Assembly (NCBI GenBank): GCA_021014325.1
Contig: CM037459.1
Location: forward strand, 18,626,501 to 18,690,500
Reading direction: 5' to 3'
Origin: Plazaster borealis
Lineage: Eukaryota; Echinodermata; Asteroidea; Forcipulatida; Labidiasteridae
Length of the DNA stretch: 64,000 nucleotides
The position numbers were made by a program, and so were the translations under genes. How positions within the stretch are numbered: position 1 is the stretch's first letter; each line of letters begins with the position of its first letter. This document shows positions 24,066-36,421 of this stretch, piece after piece. The notes below the pieces were generated by a model that saw only the letters and a program-made list of their open reading frames with translations, made no database searches and had not been told where the DNA came from.

Positions 24066-27000
24066 GTAAGTTCCCCCCCCCCCAGGCAAGAGTCTTCAGA
24101 AGTGTAGACAACATTAATAATTCATAAAAATTAAACAGTTGTTCTCTTGTTATTTAAATGGATATCCTGAATGTCCAGGGTGGTACAGTTTAGAGGATTT
24201 TATAGACTCTCTACATGGCTTAAATTAAAGTCTACTGACGGTCAGGAAAATTTCTGTAGAATGCTGTGTTTGTGGGTTCGAATCCTACCCAAGTAGTATG
24301 CCTGTATGGACTCGGAAAGAACTGAGTATGCAGTGCTCGTCACACATCGTTGTAAGGGTAAAAACCAACAAAAATATAGGGGCCTACGTTTTTATTATTT
24401 TAGTGAGAAATTACCTCTTTCTCAAAAACTATGTTACTTCAGAGGGAGTCGTTTCCTACAATGTTTTATACTATCAACAGTTCTCCGTTGCTTGTTACCA
24501 AGTAAGTTTTTATGCTAATATTTGTTTTGAGTCATTCTGGTAATTGTCAAAGAGCAGTGTTCTCATTTGGTGTATCCCAACATATGCATAACATAACAAG
24601 CCTGTGAAAATTTGGGCTCAATAGGTCATCGAAGTTGCAAGAAAATGATGAAAGAAAATACACCCTTGTCGTACAAATTTGTGTGCTTTCAGTTAGGAAT
24701 AAAAACTTCTTGCAAGAAGTTTTTATTATTTTAGTGAGAAATTACCTCTTTCTCAAAAACTACGTTACTTCAGAGGGAGTCGTTTCTCACAATGTTTTAC
24801 ACTATCAACAGCTCTCTGTTGCTCATTACCAAGTCAGTTTTTATGCTAATATATATTTTGAGTAATTACCAAACGTGTACCATACCTTTAAAGAAAACCT
24901 GTTGTACATAATTTTGCTGTTCTTCCCTCGGTGGAGTTGACTGTGAAGTGAGATCCTGAAATTACCGAAAAAATACTTAATTTAAATTACAGGCCTACAG
25001 ATGTAGAAATGTGTATGTAACCCGGAAAAAGGGTACACTTAGAAAACTAATGAATAAAACTAACTGTTGGGGGACTCGCTTGAACAAATGAGAAAAACCA
25101 AGATGGGGTAGGGAAAAGTCACGAGGAAATGCAAGAAGTGGGACAGTGACTCAATTTGTAGGTTTCCTCAATAAAAAATGATAAAAACAACTTTATTGAT
25201 TATAAAGCGATGACCAAAAGCAAGACCAGTGATTCAATGTACAATAATAAATCAAGTGAAATCTAAACCAAGACCAATAGTAACACTGCTGAACTAACAG
25301 AATTTATAGAAACCAATATAAAAATAACAAAACACAGTGATTGATGTACAGCAATAAATCAAGTGAATTCTAAACCAAGACCAATAGTAACACTACTGAA
25401 CTAACAGAATTTATAGAAACCACTTAAAACAACAAAACACAGTGCCAAAGAAGGTTACAAATTAAAATCAAAATGGCTTTAAAACCTGTGTAAATAAAAC
25501 AACAAGAAATACAATTGATCAAAATACAGTTCTTCAATCAAATTTAAGAAGAGACACATAGGTTTAAAAGTTGAATCCAAACTAAGTTTATAACAAAAAA
25601 TATTTCCAAAAAAATTAATACAACTTTAGAAATGAAATTCCAAAGAAACACAGGAATATTATGTTTGTCAAAATGAATAATAAAACAAAATTTAAGCTTA
25701 CCGAGTCCATAGCAGTATTGACTTGAAACAGGCACATGAATTATATATAAATCGAAGAAATAGGTGATGGGGTGGGAGAACACACAAAATGTGGACTGCT
25801 CCCCTTGCACTGCCAGGCTGCTATAAAAATTATGAAGTCAATTTAAAAACATTACACTATACAGGGGTGACTGCCACCACCTCCATGCTTCCACTACATG
25901 TTTAAGGATTGAGCAAGAGGGTAATTGTTTATCATACAGACATTCCTAGAAACCAACTTGTACAGGGTGCTAGAGTTAAATTGGAAATATAAACAGTGGA
26001 AGGGTAACTGAACAAAGGTTTTCCTACACCTGTCACATGTACAAAGGTGAAACAACAATTGTATAGTTTGTAGCAGCACCATGTGAATACCTTGTAGCAG
26101 GCTTCAGATGACTTGCTTGCAGCCTGTGCTAGCTTCTGAGGTTTCCAACACCCCCCCCCCCTGCCAATCAAACTTGTTGGCTTACTGGGGAGCCAGTAAC
26201 TAGTGGACCCTTTCCGCATTTTTGTAATTCCTGGGGTTACTCCTTCACAGGTTTTAACAGTTGTCTAGTAGCCAAATGCCACTGGTACCTTTTCTGAGGA
26301 CAATCAAAATTCTGTCCCAGTTGTGTCATTGGCTGATCATTCATTGCTTCCCAAAGAGTGACTGCAATCCAGTCCACATTTCAAACAAAAATGACCATGT
26401 TGAAAGATAGAAGTATCCTTCAGATTTCAGCAGGTTCAGCGAAAAGCTGGCAGATTTGCATTCCTACTGACTGGTCCTGCCGTTGAGGCTGAAGACTCTG
26501 TTCTCCCTCCCCCCCCCCAAGATTCTGTGGTCCCCCCCCCCCAAACGGCGAACTATGTACAAATTTCTTCTGATAGCGCCCTCTTTTGAATCAACCTCCT
26601 CCAGCCCATCCGTCTGGGGGACAGAATCTCCGGGGGACATATTTACCTAGGACACCGGCTAGTCACTGAAAAAGCCAAGGAGAAACACTGGTAAAGAAAT
26701 GAAAGTTAGAGCAGTGATTAAAAAACCCTAATGTTTGTATTATTTTCTCAATAGGATGCAGAAAATCTTGAGCGTTACATCCAGTGGGCAGATGGCTTGA
26801 TGGTGGTTTATAGCATCACAAGTAAACACAGCTTTAACTATGCCAAGAACCTTCTCCTAGAAATCTCGGAGTTGCAGAAGTCCAGGGAGACCCATGAAGC
26901 GCCTGTCATCCTCGTGGGAAATAAGAATGAGATGGAGAGATATAGGTAAATATGCTGACATAGAGGGCAGTATTTAGATCTTATGGGAAGACACAATGTG

Positions 27001-29306
27001 GAGTTGTGTAAAAGACTGTGTGCAACTCTCACTTCCATTTGAAAGTTTGGACCTGTTAAAGTGCGCCATTTTATTTCCAGAAATTTCAGACTTTTATCTG
27101 AATTCAGACTTTTAAATGTCTGCCTCGTGTAAAAAGTAGCTGTTTTTCTTTAGATATATGGAAATGGTTACACACCTATGTGATGCGATCAAGCTAAATG
27201 AGTCGTTTGTCGGAAATATCAGTATGGAGAAACAAGCCAAAACAGGCCAACGGGTGAATTTTCAAAAATACTTTTTTTGTAAATTTGAATGCCAAAATAT
27301 GTCTCATTTTTTATTGGCAACTTCCTTCCTGATAAATAACATCAAAAAGGAGTTAAAACTAGCATTGAAAGAAAATGTGCTGATGTAGTTTCAATAAACA
27401 ACTGGACTTTAAAGGCACTGAACACGTTTTGAAATTGTCAAAGACCAGTGTTCTCACTTGGTGTATCCCAACATATGCATAAAATAACAAGCCTGTGAAA
27501 ATTTGGGCTCAATTGGTCATCGAAGTTGCAAGAAAATGATGAAAGAAAAAACACCCTTGTTGTACAAATTTGTGTGCTTTCAGATAGGAACAAAAACTTC
27601 TTGCAAGAAGTTTTTATTATTTTAGTGAGAAATTACCTCTTTCTCAAAAACTACGTTACTTCAGAGGGAGTCGTTTCCTACAATGTTTTATACTATCAAC
27701 AGCTCTCCGTTGCTTGTTACCAAGTAAGTTTTTATGCTAATATTTGTTTTGAGTCATTACCAAACGAGTACGATACCTTTAAACCCCCTTTTTCTCAGTT
27801 TCAATCTCTCGCATCTCTTGGTGTTTCTACTTACACAACTTTTCAACCAAAGGTTGTATCAACATGGGGTTTTAATAGTATTAAAGCATATATTATGTTC
27901 TTTTCAAATGTATAAACAAATGAAAAATGACCTGGGTCAACAAACGACTCGCTTGATCGCATCACCGATGTACTTCCCTAACCCTAACCCTAACCCTAAA
28001 CTCTAGCATGCAAATCATGAGGGGTTACCAGAATATAAGGCAGTCGGAACATTGGGGTGTCGGAACAAAGTGCAGTCACCAAGTAAATCATGCTCTTTGT
28101 ATACTTCTATGGCACTGAGAAGCTCCTTGCAATCTTGAACCAAAAGGTGTAAATGCCGTCATTTCTACATACCTCCTAATGTTTGGATCCTTGTTTCAGA
28201 TCTTTTTATCTGTATTGACTTTCACCCCTGTGTTTCCGCCATACGCTAAAGTAGTGTACGTAGAAACAGGTTTCCAAGACTGTTTGAACTCTTGCAAGAC
28301 TTGAATGGTTTATCCTTGATTCAGCAAAACACAATAATTTGTGTTGGCATACAGTATGGAGATAGTTTTCCTTGCTAGATGATAACAATAATGGAATATT
28401 TATCCTGGAGAGGGCAAGGCCATTTTAAATTTGCAAAGGGCACTTCCACTGGAAAATCTTAAAGTCTATGGGAAACCTTTGATAAAGTTGCCTCTGTATA
28501 ATTCAAGGCCTGTGAAAATGATTAATAATGACACTTTGTATTTGTAAGTAACTTTTGCTTCATTAAAATTTAATTTTCAATACAAGTCAAAGTGTCTTCA
28601 ATTTTGAGCAAACTTCATTCAAAATTGATGGTTAATATGTTTCATGAAAGTTAATGATTTGATTTTTAAACCAGATAATGACAATGCTTAACTGATAAAC
28701 TTAAGTCCGAGTTTTGAGTCCAAATATCAAGAAAGGAATTATGGTCAAGGTGACCTGAGTTTGAAGCGCTAAACAGTAAGACTTGAATCGGACATGACTT
28801 CATAATAATTTACTTGTCTAAGTTTAAAGATTGATCCTCATTTTAGCAGCAAAAAGTTGAGTAAAAATGAAGACACTTTGATGTGTGTTGAAATCAAAAC
28901 TTTAGAGCACTGTAAAAGTAACTTGATATAAAGACATTTTCATAAAATATTAATTTTGTGAACTTTTTCTTGTAATTTGTTTAATAGGCAAGTGAGCAAG
29001 TTAGATGGGAGCTCACTGGCCACACAGTACGCATGCTCATACCATGAAGTATCAGCAGCGGGAGAATTCAAAGATGTGGAAAACGTCTTTCATGAAACTG
29101 TACGCGAGATTCGGCGAGAAGCCGACAGGCATGTACCCCTTAAGCCGTTATTTATTAGTGAAGAGAAGACCATCCCACCATCTCCACCCTCCTCAAGGAA
29201 AGACCGAGATCGTGCTAAATCTCCCCAGCCTAAGGCGCCCCGAGTGCTGCAAAAGAGAACTGTTTCAAGTTTCAAGTTTTTCAACAAGGGATTCAAAATA
29301 TTTTGA
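23992..29306 (+). CDS. RASL12: RASL12-like small GTPase, last three coding exons (gene incomplete at 5' end)
   Basis: Gene-level entry. Three exons join in frame (phases 1, 0 and 2 at their starts) to give about 193 residues of a Ras-superfamily protein. Diagnostic RASL12 features are the G3 region DTA followed by a non-Gly residue, then ERYIQWADGLMVVYSI; RQVSKLDGSSLA; VFHETVREIRRE; KPLFISEE; and the terminal GFKIF. There is no CAAX box, as is usual for this branch. RASL12 belongs to the RERG/RASL11 group of atypical Ras proteins, whose biochemical role is poorly defined. The P-loop and switch I exon or exons are missing from the recognisable sequence and probably lie upstream or outside the window. 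The gene is convergent with CHAF1A. Confidence 0.85.
24256..24370 (+). mobile_element. tRNA-like SINE fragment (family G)
   Basis: GTGGGTTCGAATCCTACCC (box B) followed by AAGTAGTATGCCTGTATGGA and CACACATCGTTGTAAGGGTA. It lies in a RASL12 intron. Confidence 0.6.
24383..24891 (-). mobile_element. Family A element, copy A4 with an extra half copy
   Basis: A minus-oriented half copy (24383-24533) is joined to an almost complete minus-oriented copy (24534-24891, ending CATACCTTTAA). The palindrome is CTTCTTGCAAGAAG. It lies in a RASL12 intron. Confidence 0.8.
25225..25443. repeat. Two-unit tandem duplication
   Basis: Units of about 110 bp share AATAAATCAAGTGAAWTCTA, AACCAAGACCAATAGTAACA and AACAGAATTTATAGAAACCA. 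They are slightly diverged and lie in a RASL12 intron. Confidence 0.75.
25444..26754. other. RASL12 intron, no further feature
   Basis: C-runs at 26149-26161, 26510-26518 and 26533-26542. No exon seen. The minus-strand frames are unsupported. Confidence 0.4.
26755..26945 (+). CDS. RASL12: RASL12-like internal exon (G4 region)
   Basis: 191 nt with a CAATAG acceptor and a GTAAAT donor. It reads DAENLERYIQWADGLMVVYS, a helix, then VILVGNKNEMERYR. The G4 motif NKxD appears as NKNE, with Glu in place of the guanine-contacting Asp. The exon ends two bases into the Arg codon completed by the next exon. Confidence 0.88.
27409..27782 (-). mobile_element. Family A element, copy A5
   Basis: Full minus-oriented copy, from TTAAAGGCACTGAACACGTT to ACGAGTACGATACCTTTAA, with the CTTCTTGCAAGAAG palindrome. 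It lies in the last RASL12 intron. Confidence 0.85.
27977..28000. repeat. Short interstitial telomere-type repeat
   Basis: About four CCCTAA units (TTAGGG on the minus strand), the animal telomere repeat. Too short to be a telomere. Confidence 0.8.
28400..28495 (-). repeat. Family E repeat fragment
   Basis: GAGAGGGCAAGGCCATTTT and TCTTAAAGTCTATGGGAAAC match 40803-40895 and, inverted, 34326-34465 and 40004-40122. Confidence 0.65.
28988..29306 (+). CDS. RASL12: RASL12-like terminal coding exon
   Basis: 319 nt with a TTAATAG acceptor, ending TGA at 29306. It reads QVSKLDGSSLATQYACSYHE, then VSAAG (G5), FHETVREIRRE and PLFISEE, a basic Pro/Ser-rich tail, and the conserved ending FFNKGFKIF. No polyadenylation signal could be assigned with confidence; AATAAA occurs at 33107, far downstream. 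Confidence 0.9.
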
Positions 29307-32300
29307 AAAAAAAACGGACCCTGCTTTTTGTCCTGAACCTTGCCTTGGTGTGGAGAACCAAGAACATGACATCATGTTTCACTGATCATTGGTTCTTCCA
29401 ATTTTTGCTTTTAAGTTGCTCTGAGATGCAACACAGTAAGGGTATGGAGAACTTCTTAAACATCAAGCCATCTATGCTTTTTACCTTCCTACAAATTGTC
29501 AGTACTGAAAATGTAAGAACCAGCTAAACAACAGATTTTCAATGGGATTTCATCTGGCAGCATAAAAACACCAGAAGTAACATGATATTTCTTACGAGGA
29601 CTACAGGTCAGCGAGATGTAAGCACGCACCACTGGATGAGACCCAAGTTTACATAAGACTTGAAAAGGCAGAGCTCTGGGTCCCACATGGAGTGGACTCC
29701 TTGTTTGTTTTCTCTACAAACACAAGGCGTCAGTGATTGCCATGCTATGATTAGAGTTAACCTTGAATCAGCAGGGGGAATTCTGTCCTGCACACCTGAC
29801 GGCTTCTCTTGATGTGGCAGGTGTCAATATCTCGTGACTGACTCACTCAAAAGCCCATAACGGACAGTTAAAAACGCCATTAAAGGAATTGACACCCTTC
29901 CAGTAACATTATCACTATGCCTATAGTTATCAAAAATTTGCATCACAGCATTTTATGGACCAAACATGGAGGTAATTCCTTCAGTGCCATGGTGTTTTGT
30001 CTCAATTTAAAAACAAAAAGTTCCCTGAGACGTTTTAGTCGAAGCAGGAAATGGCATTCACTCAGGAAAAAGTAGCCTTACTTAAAGGCCACCTGCCTTT
30101 ATCCATTGGGATAAAGACAGGAATTGGTAATGACAGACATGTTTTCATTTGGCAAGAATAACCAACTGATGATCTTCTTATTATAAGATTTATATCTCAT
30201 GAGGGCGCTATGTGCTGCATGCACAGGCTTGATAACGTGTAATTTTGAAGATAACTGGTATCAGGGATGACATTGTATGAAAATGAAAAATTCTAAAAAT
30301 TTGATAACAATTTCCTCTTGGTGTGGAGATGAAGCTCCCTGAATGTACAGATAGTTACATTTAGGAGGTTTACAGACTCTCTCTACATCATTTCAAATCG
30401 ACATCTGAAGGTCTTTTCATAACAAAGGCAAGTCATGAAACTTCTTTCCTTGTCCTCTCTCCATTGGGTTCTTGGCTAGTACAGTGATTAAAATCGCTTT
30501 TCTGAGAGTCCTTGGCTTCACAACCAGAAATAATAAATGAAAATGAAAAGTCTTTTTATCTCCGTGATGGCAAGTTTGCCTCCTTCAAGAAAATCTGAAG
30601 GTACAGGGAGATCAGTGAAAAATCCTGAATTCAGGAAAGATCCCGACAAATCACATGCCTGTGGTATTCATGTTAAACCATTGAATGCGAATCGAAGACA
30701 CCAAGCAAAAGGTCAAAGGTACATGTCCTTTGATCCCTGGTAGTTGCATGATGGTTTTGAAGGCCGGTATCTGGCGATATTCACGAGCCCCAAAGTGAGG
30801 TAGTCAGATGGGCTAGCCTTACTTCTACAATCATTGAATTCCAGGCTGGGTATATTAGTACACTAAGGAGCAAACGTTCAGAAGGTAAATTTTGAGACGC
30901 TGTTTCTGTTTCATAAAGACAGATGGGTTTTGAGCTCATGAAATCATTTCCAAAGAATTGTAAATACACATCTCTGGGGAAAAAATTACTTATGAATTAC
31001 TTATGAAGTCCATTCATGAATGATGTTGTAAAAAGATTGGGTTTTAAAGAAATTGAAACCAAACTAAGATGGGACCACACAAAATGTGAACAAAAACACC
31101 TGCAAAACTGTAAACTTCTGTTGAAGAATGCTTTAAAATCCAACAATTTTGTATCACTTTGCATTAATTAAACATTTGCCTTTAAAAAATATCTCTAACA
31201 GACATGCATGATATTCTTCCTACTTCAGTCTGATTTCCGATTTGTTTGCCTTTGGAAAAATCAGAAAAATAAGTCTTTTAAAGCCTACACCGTGTGTACA
31301 TGTAGGTCAGCCTTTGTACTCGATAAAGTATTCCTACTTTTTTCCTAAGGAACAAGGACAAATATCATGCCTGAACAGAAGAGGGAACTGAATGAATAAT
31401 TAACAGATATTTATTAATGAGTAAGTTTTTTTGCCATGTGTGATTAGAACAATCATGGTTGGATAATTGTGGCTGTGGCCGTACCAAGTTAACATGCAAT
31501 GAAGCATAGGCTGCCCTTAGCAACAGCCTTAGCCGCCAATAAGGACATGGCTATGAGGCCTTATTACGCTATCAAGCCCTGATCAATGCTGAAAGCTACA
31601 CAGTTCCAATCAGTTTTGACTTCATAAAATGTCAACATGGTTCAAATCCACTCTGCTTTCACACTTCCCAATGCGATATCTGCTGTTTTGCTACACATTT
31701 AATGCTCTACACGGGTCAAAAAAAATTCAACCCACCTCCTGAGCAGGGCTGGTTTTCGACACGGATCAAGTGCTCTATGCGTGTCAACGCTGGATTGAAA
31801 TGTTGCAGTATGTAAAATTATATGGTCAGTCAAACTCAAATAGGTTGGACCCATGTCCAACACGGACATTTGTCACAGTGTGAAAAGGCCTTTGTGTCAA
31901 AAAAAATCCATTAAATGTACATAATAAGTGCTTTATATTGCTTTGAGTGGCCATCTTGTTTTTACTGAAGTTACACCAGTTCTGGGAAAAAATAAGTCTT
32001 TCAAAAATATTTATTTTACATAGTTAAATTTAAAACAAAAAAGAATTTTTGGTTTGTACTTTAGACTGGGAGCTGCTGGGGCTCGGGCTTCCGGCTCAGG
32101 CACGCTCCACCTGTACGAACGTCCGTATCGAAAGTGTACACTTAAAAAATTACTGATGAAGGCTAAGCCAGAACCTTTAGCCCTAGCTTTGGTTTTTAAA
32201 AAGGCCATAGGCTTGTGCTGATTTATTTATGTACTTATTATTTGGTTAACACTTAGAAGGATCTTGTTAGATTGCATTTCCACCATGCAGTTTTGAATTA

Positions 32301-32663
32301 CACTTTATTGGTTAAAATTCCACATACTTGAGGTGTGTAAATCTTGGGAGTGAAACAATTTTTACTTGGTTTGTTTCTGGAAGGGTTCTTGGACTTCTTG
32401 GGTTTTTTTTTTAATCAAGTTTGATTTTCACAGATTGTTTGAGTGGTTTATTTTTTATTGAAAACTAGACGACGGGAAATATTTACTCACCCAAAAAACA
32501 ATTATATACATGTACTTTCCCTATAGTCTATACGGGACTGTTCCTCGGACTCTGTTTATGACCAAAGAAAAAGGTGACGATGCATGTCAAGAAACATTGG
32601 CACAGTACTCTTACTGCTTCCTGGATCTTGAAATTGGATGCAGATTTACAAGGATTAAACATT
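29307..32663. other. Intergenic between RASL12-like and CHAF1A; nothing recognised
   Basis: Presumably includes the RASL12 3' UTR. No domain, SINE box or fold-back was recognised; scattered frames lack support. Confidence 0.35.
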
Positions 32664-32890
32664 TTAAAGGGACACGTTGCCTTAGATTGGGCGATTTGGG
32701 CTATGAAAATCGTTTATGAAATCAATATGGTTGGAAAGATGTTTTAAAAGTAGAATATAATGATCCACACAAATATGTGAAATTGTGTGGTTTTACTTTT
32801 ACTTCGAGAACTAACACGGTCTGCAATTTTATAGAACCAAATGTTTGACTCCACAAAATGGCAGACTGTTCAATCTGTTCAAAAATTATG
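32664..32890 (+). mobile_element. Family D element, partial copy
   Basis: TAAAGGGACACGTTGCCTTA, TGGTTGGAAAGATGTTTTAA and CCACAAAATGGCAGACTGTT match the full copy at 6974-7349. The right end is missing. Confidence 0.6.
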
Positions 32891-34325
32891 AGACATAAGT
32901 CATAATTATGACTTAATTTCTTTTCTATTCTCAATGTCCATTTAACGCTTCTGTACAAATCTGTCTGACCATACAAAATAAATCCTGAAAATTAATAGAC
33001 TGGTACTTTTTTGTAGTAATATAAAGCTGTACATTTCTTTATACAGACTACAGGGAATCTGACAAAGATGGCTGCAGTCAATATAAACAAATTCATTGCC
33101 TGAAAACAAAATAAAGCAAAACTATTTGACATCACTGTATCATGTGTATGCAAATTTATTAACTATTTTCTTGTGTCAGCTCACAAAGTGAAAGGGAACA
33201 GGGAATGTAGTGTAAGAGGAAATGTACATATTGTGTTTCAAATAACGAAGTATAATTTACTGCTAGGTCAGAGATTAACAAGAACGTTTTAACACTTATC
33301 ACAAAGTTTCAACGTCTACATAGAGTTACTATGTACATGTTGTTTTTTATACTAAACTTTATGAATTATGACATTGACATGAACCTTGTTAATTTTGAGC
33401 CACTTCTTTGGGAAAATCATGAACCAACTTCAATTAAAAATTTAACCTCACAATTTAACTATTTGATGATTACGTCCCTTTAGAAAAAACATACTGATGT
33501 CCAGGGCATGGTTTTCATTGAATGTTACATTCAATTTAGATGCAATATGGTTTACTGGACAAATTGTCGGCTCAGTGATACAAGGTCATTAATATTAATT
33601 GCAATTAAATAACCGTAATGATCAAAAGGCATATCATTAATAAAAAATGTGTATAAACTTGAAAAAAATAAATCCAAAACCACAAATCAATGTTTTTTTA
33701 TTAAACAATTTTATGTTTCTTTTTGCCAAACAATCGGAGACCACTCTTGATCAATAAACACCATTTAGCAGGAGCTCAAAAATATGCAAAAGCAATTTGA
33801 TGAAATCATTACAAACTGTACTAACGAGCCCAACCTTATAGTTTTAAGCCGAGGGGGACCTCACAAATGGTGGACTGACAAGCTCATCACCTCCCAAACC
33901 TAAAAATGTAAACCTGCCTGAAACCGCATTTGGCAATTATTGTGACACTTAAATCATGCAGTATTCCGGATTTTTCACTTGAGTGCTGGTCGGAGAGACT
34001 TTGATATTTAATTTTTATTGTGCCGGCATTACTGAGTGTGGGGGGTCGATGCCTACCAGCTCAGACCATCAACCCTGACCGCATGGGTTAAATTTATTTG
34101 TAATGAAAGGAAACTTTGAAATATGAACCAGAGTTCAAAGCTGAATTAACTTTTAGGCTCGTGTGTATTGCAGGGGTTTGATTGTACAACAGTGACAAAT
34201 TCTGAACATGGGTAGCAGGTCTACTTCCTTGTGGTCAAAAACCCCCCTAAGCGTCCAGGATGTGAAAGTTATGGATTTATAAACTGTCTACTTCCTTACA
34301 AATAGAAAATTGAAGGATGAATACA
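32891..34325. other. Intergenic, nothing recognised
   Basis: AT-rich sequence with an AATAAA at 33107 (+). No gene, RNA or classified repeat seen. Confidence 0.35.
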
Positions 34326-34465
34326 GGTCTGAAACTACACGGAGGCCATGGCCTCCATTGCCCTGGTCCTGGCCTTGGTGCACCTTTAAAAATTTCCCAT
34401 AGACTTTGAGATTTTCCAAAAGAAGTACCCTTTGCAAAGTGAAAATGGTCTTGCCCTTTCAAAGA
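34326..34465 (+). repeat. Family E repeat
   Basis: ACTACACGGAGGCCATGGCC, TTTCCCATAGACTTTGAGAT and GAAAATGGTCTTGCCCTTTC. It is the most complete copy of this roughly 140-bp dispersed repeat, which is present at least six times in the window. No inverted ends are visible. Confidence 0.7.
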
Positions 34466-34467
34466 AT

Positions 34468-34835
34468 AGTGGCGTGTTGTGGCCGGGCGGTTTGGTGCAT
34501 CGGACTCGGGTTCTGATGGCTGAGTCGTCAGGGTGTGGGTTCGAGTCCTGGTCATGACACTTGTGTCCTTGAGCAAAACTATAATTGCTTCTCATCACCC
34601 AGGAGTAAATGGGTACCTGTGAGGGCAGATTATGATATGGTTCTTGTGATTGATTTAACTTAGTGCGCTACATACTTGGCAGCACAGGCTGTATACTCCC
34701 CAGGGAGCTGAGATGGTTTAAAGAATAAAATAAATGGCCCAGTGACCAGGGGTAATAATGTTCAAAGCGCAATGATCATTATTTGGAATTGAGCTATATA
34801 AAAGTCAATATTATTATTATTATTATTATTATAAT
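34468..34835 (+). mobile_element. tRNA-derived SINE with CR1-like tail
   Basis: GTGGCCGGGCGGTTTGGTGC (box A region) and GGGTTCGAGTCCTGG (box B), a body, then GAGCTATATAAAAGTCAATA and (TTA)n. The tail resembles the 3' end of the CR1-like LINE at 56424-60082, so that LINE type probably mobilised it. Confidence 0.75.
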
Positions 34836-34867
34836 AAATTGCAGGCCTGTGAAGAGGACAAATAAAC

Positions 34868-34940
34868 ATCTTCTCAGAGCCAACACGGATCCTTCCAAAA
34901 GAGATTTTCACATGGTTGTACCCACAAGAATGACTAAATA
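34868..34940 (+). repeat. Family K repeat fragment
   Basis: TCTTCTCAGAGCCAACACGG and GATTTTCACATGGTTGTACC, as at 18797-18900. Confidence 0.5.
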
Positions 34941-35160
34941 AAAAGTTATTTCTCATCTTCAAGAAGGTTCAACAGCAAAACAAAACAAAACAAAACAGAA
35001 AAATCTTGACAAATATGTATGAAAACTGAAACGGCATGGTATGTTTAATATATCTACACGAATCTAAACACTGTAAAATAAAAATGAGTTTGACCAAGAA
35101 AAAAAGACAAAGGAAAAAAAGAAATAAAATAAAAATGTCTGCCACTAGTCCCATTCCTGG

Positions 35161-35323
35161 GCCCAATTTCATAGAGCTGCTTAAGCACAAAATTGTTGCT
35201 TATCAGAATAAGGTTACCAACCCATGTAACATGTAACATCTGTGACTGGTATCCTGCTCAATTTTTGCTTAGTATAGAATTTTAAGCAATATTTTCTGCT
35301 TCAGGAGCTCTATGAAATTGGGC
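35161..35323. mobile_element. Fold-back MITE (family H)
   Basis: Inverted ends GCCCAATTTCATAGAGCTGC...GCAGCTCTATGAAATTGGGC-like (right arm interrupted by two changes). The interior TAACATCTGTGACTGGTATC recurs at 22740-22815 and 40960-41085. Confidence 0.75.
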
Positions 35324-36317
35324 ACAGGGCTCCACTCAATGGGAGGCTTGAAGCGCAAGTTTTCACTAGACCACTCCAGGTAAATTTCCATTGGTTATAG
35401 TTCTAAGCTTTCGTACATTTCCGAGAACAATGGATTTACCTAGTAAACAGCTTCGGGAAATGCCTAATACTAACTTCACAGTTAATGCCTCCCTCCACGC
35501 CCCTGGTCATTGCCTTGGTGCCCTTTGAAATGTTCCAATACAGGGCTCCAATTTTATACTGGACCGCAGGCCAGTGATTTTAGGTTTGGACCAGTAAACT
35601 CCTGACCAGACAAGTCTGATGGGCTTGTGTTTTTCAATTGAATGTCAATACCTAACTGACTGTGTATTATAATTTTATTATTTTTTAATGTTGACTTAGA
35701 GTCCGATAAATATATTTCAATTCTGTGAAGAATTGAAGTATACTTACCCATAAGACAAATGATACTGATCTTCTCTTAGTGCTTGTTTAAATAAAAATAG
35801 TGTCTTTTTTCATTTAGATTCTGGTCCAGTCAATTTGAGCTACAAGCCCTGCGGTCTGTGGAATTTTATCCAAAGTTCCGAGTCCTGCAGTTTTCAAATT
35901 GACTGTTCTTTCGTGGAAGTGTGTGTTAAACTGCCTTCACCTGACAAGAAAGAAGTATCAGCCCTGAATATTACATATATACATGTAGTTTTTAAATTGT
36001 TATTTTAAAGATAACATTGCTTGTAGTACCACCTTAGTTATTTCTTACAACTTCAATCCAGAGTCTACAATTTATACAATCTAGTCATATCACTCTATGT
36101 CTTACATAAATATAATATAATGGGTAAAACAATACTGCGCTACTGTGTATTAAAGACTTTTATAACAACAGAAGAAAAACAAGAAACAAAAATAGTAAAA
36201 TAAGTCTTGAAAAAGAAAGAAAAACACGCAAGTAAAGCCCACAATTTGTATTCACTGTCCGAGAGAATTAATAACAGACTATTTTAATTGACTTGACCGC
36301 TTTGAGATACTAAAGAC

Positions 36318-36420
36318 ATCTGCTCTACGGGTCAAGGGTTCGAATCCCATCATAGTAGCCTGTGAATTTTGTTTTGTCCTGCCGGATTCAAAAACAGGCA
36401 TGTTTGGTTCTTGTAAAAAT
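36318..36420 (+). mobile_element. tRNA-like SINE fragment (family G)
   Basis: CAAGGGTTCGAATCCCATCA (box B) followed by a CCTGCCGGATTCAAAAACAG body. It is degraded and flanked by family E. Confidence 0.5.
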
Positions 36421-36421
36421 T

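Noticed and set aside
27526..27915. 129-codon ORF with a hydrophobic run
   Set aside because: Lies in family A copy A5; the same peptide appears at 24635 in copy A4.
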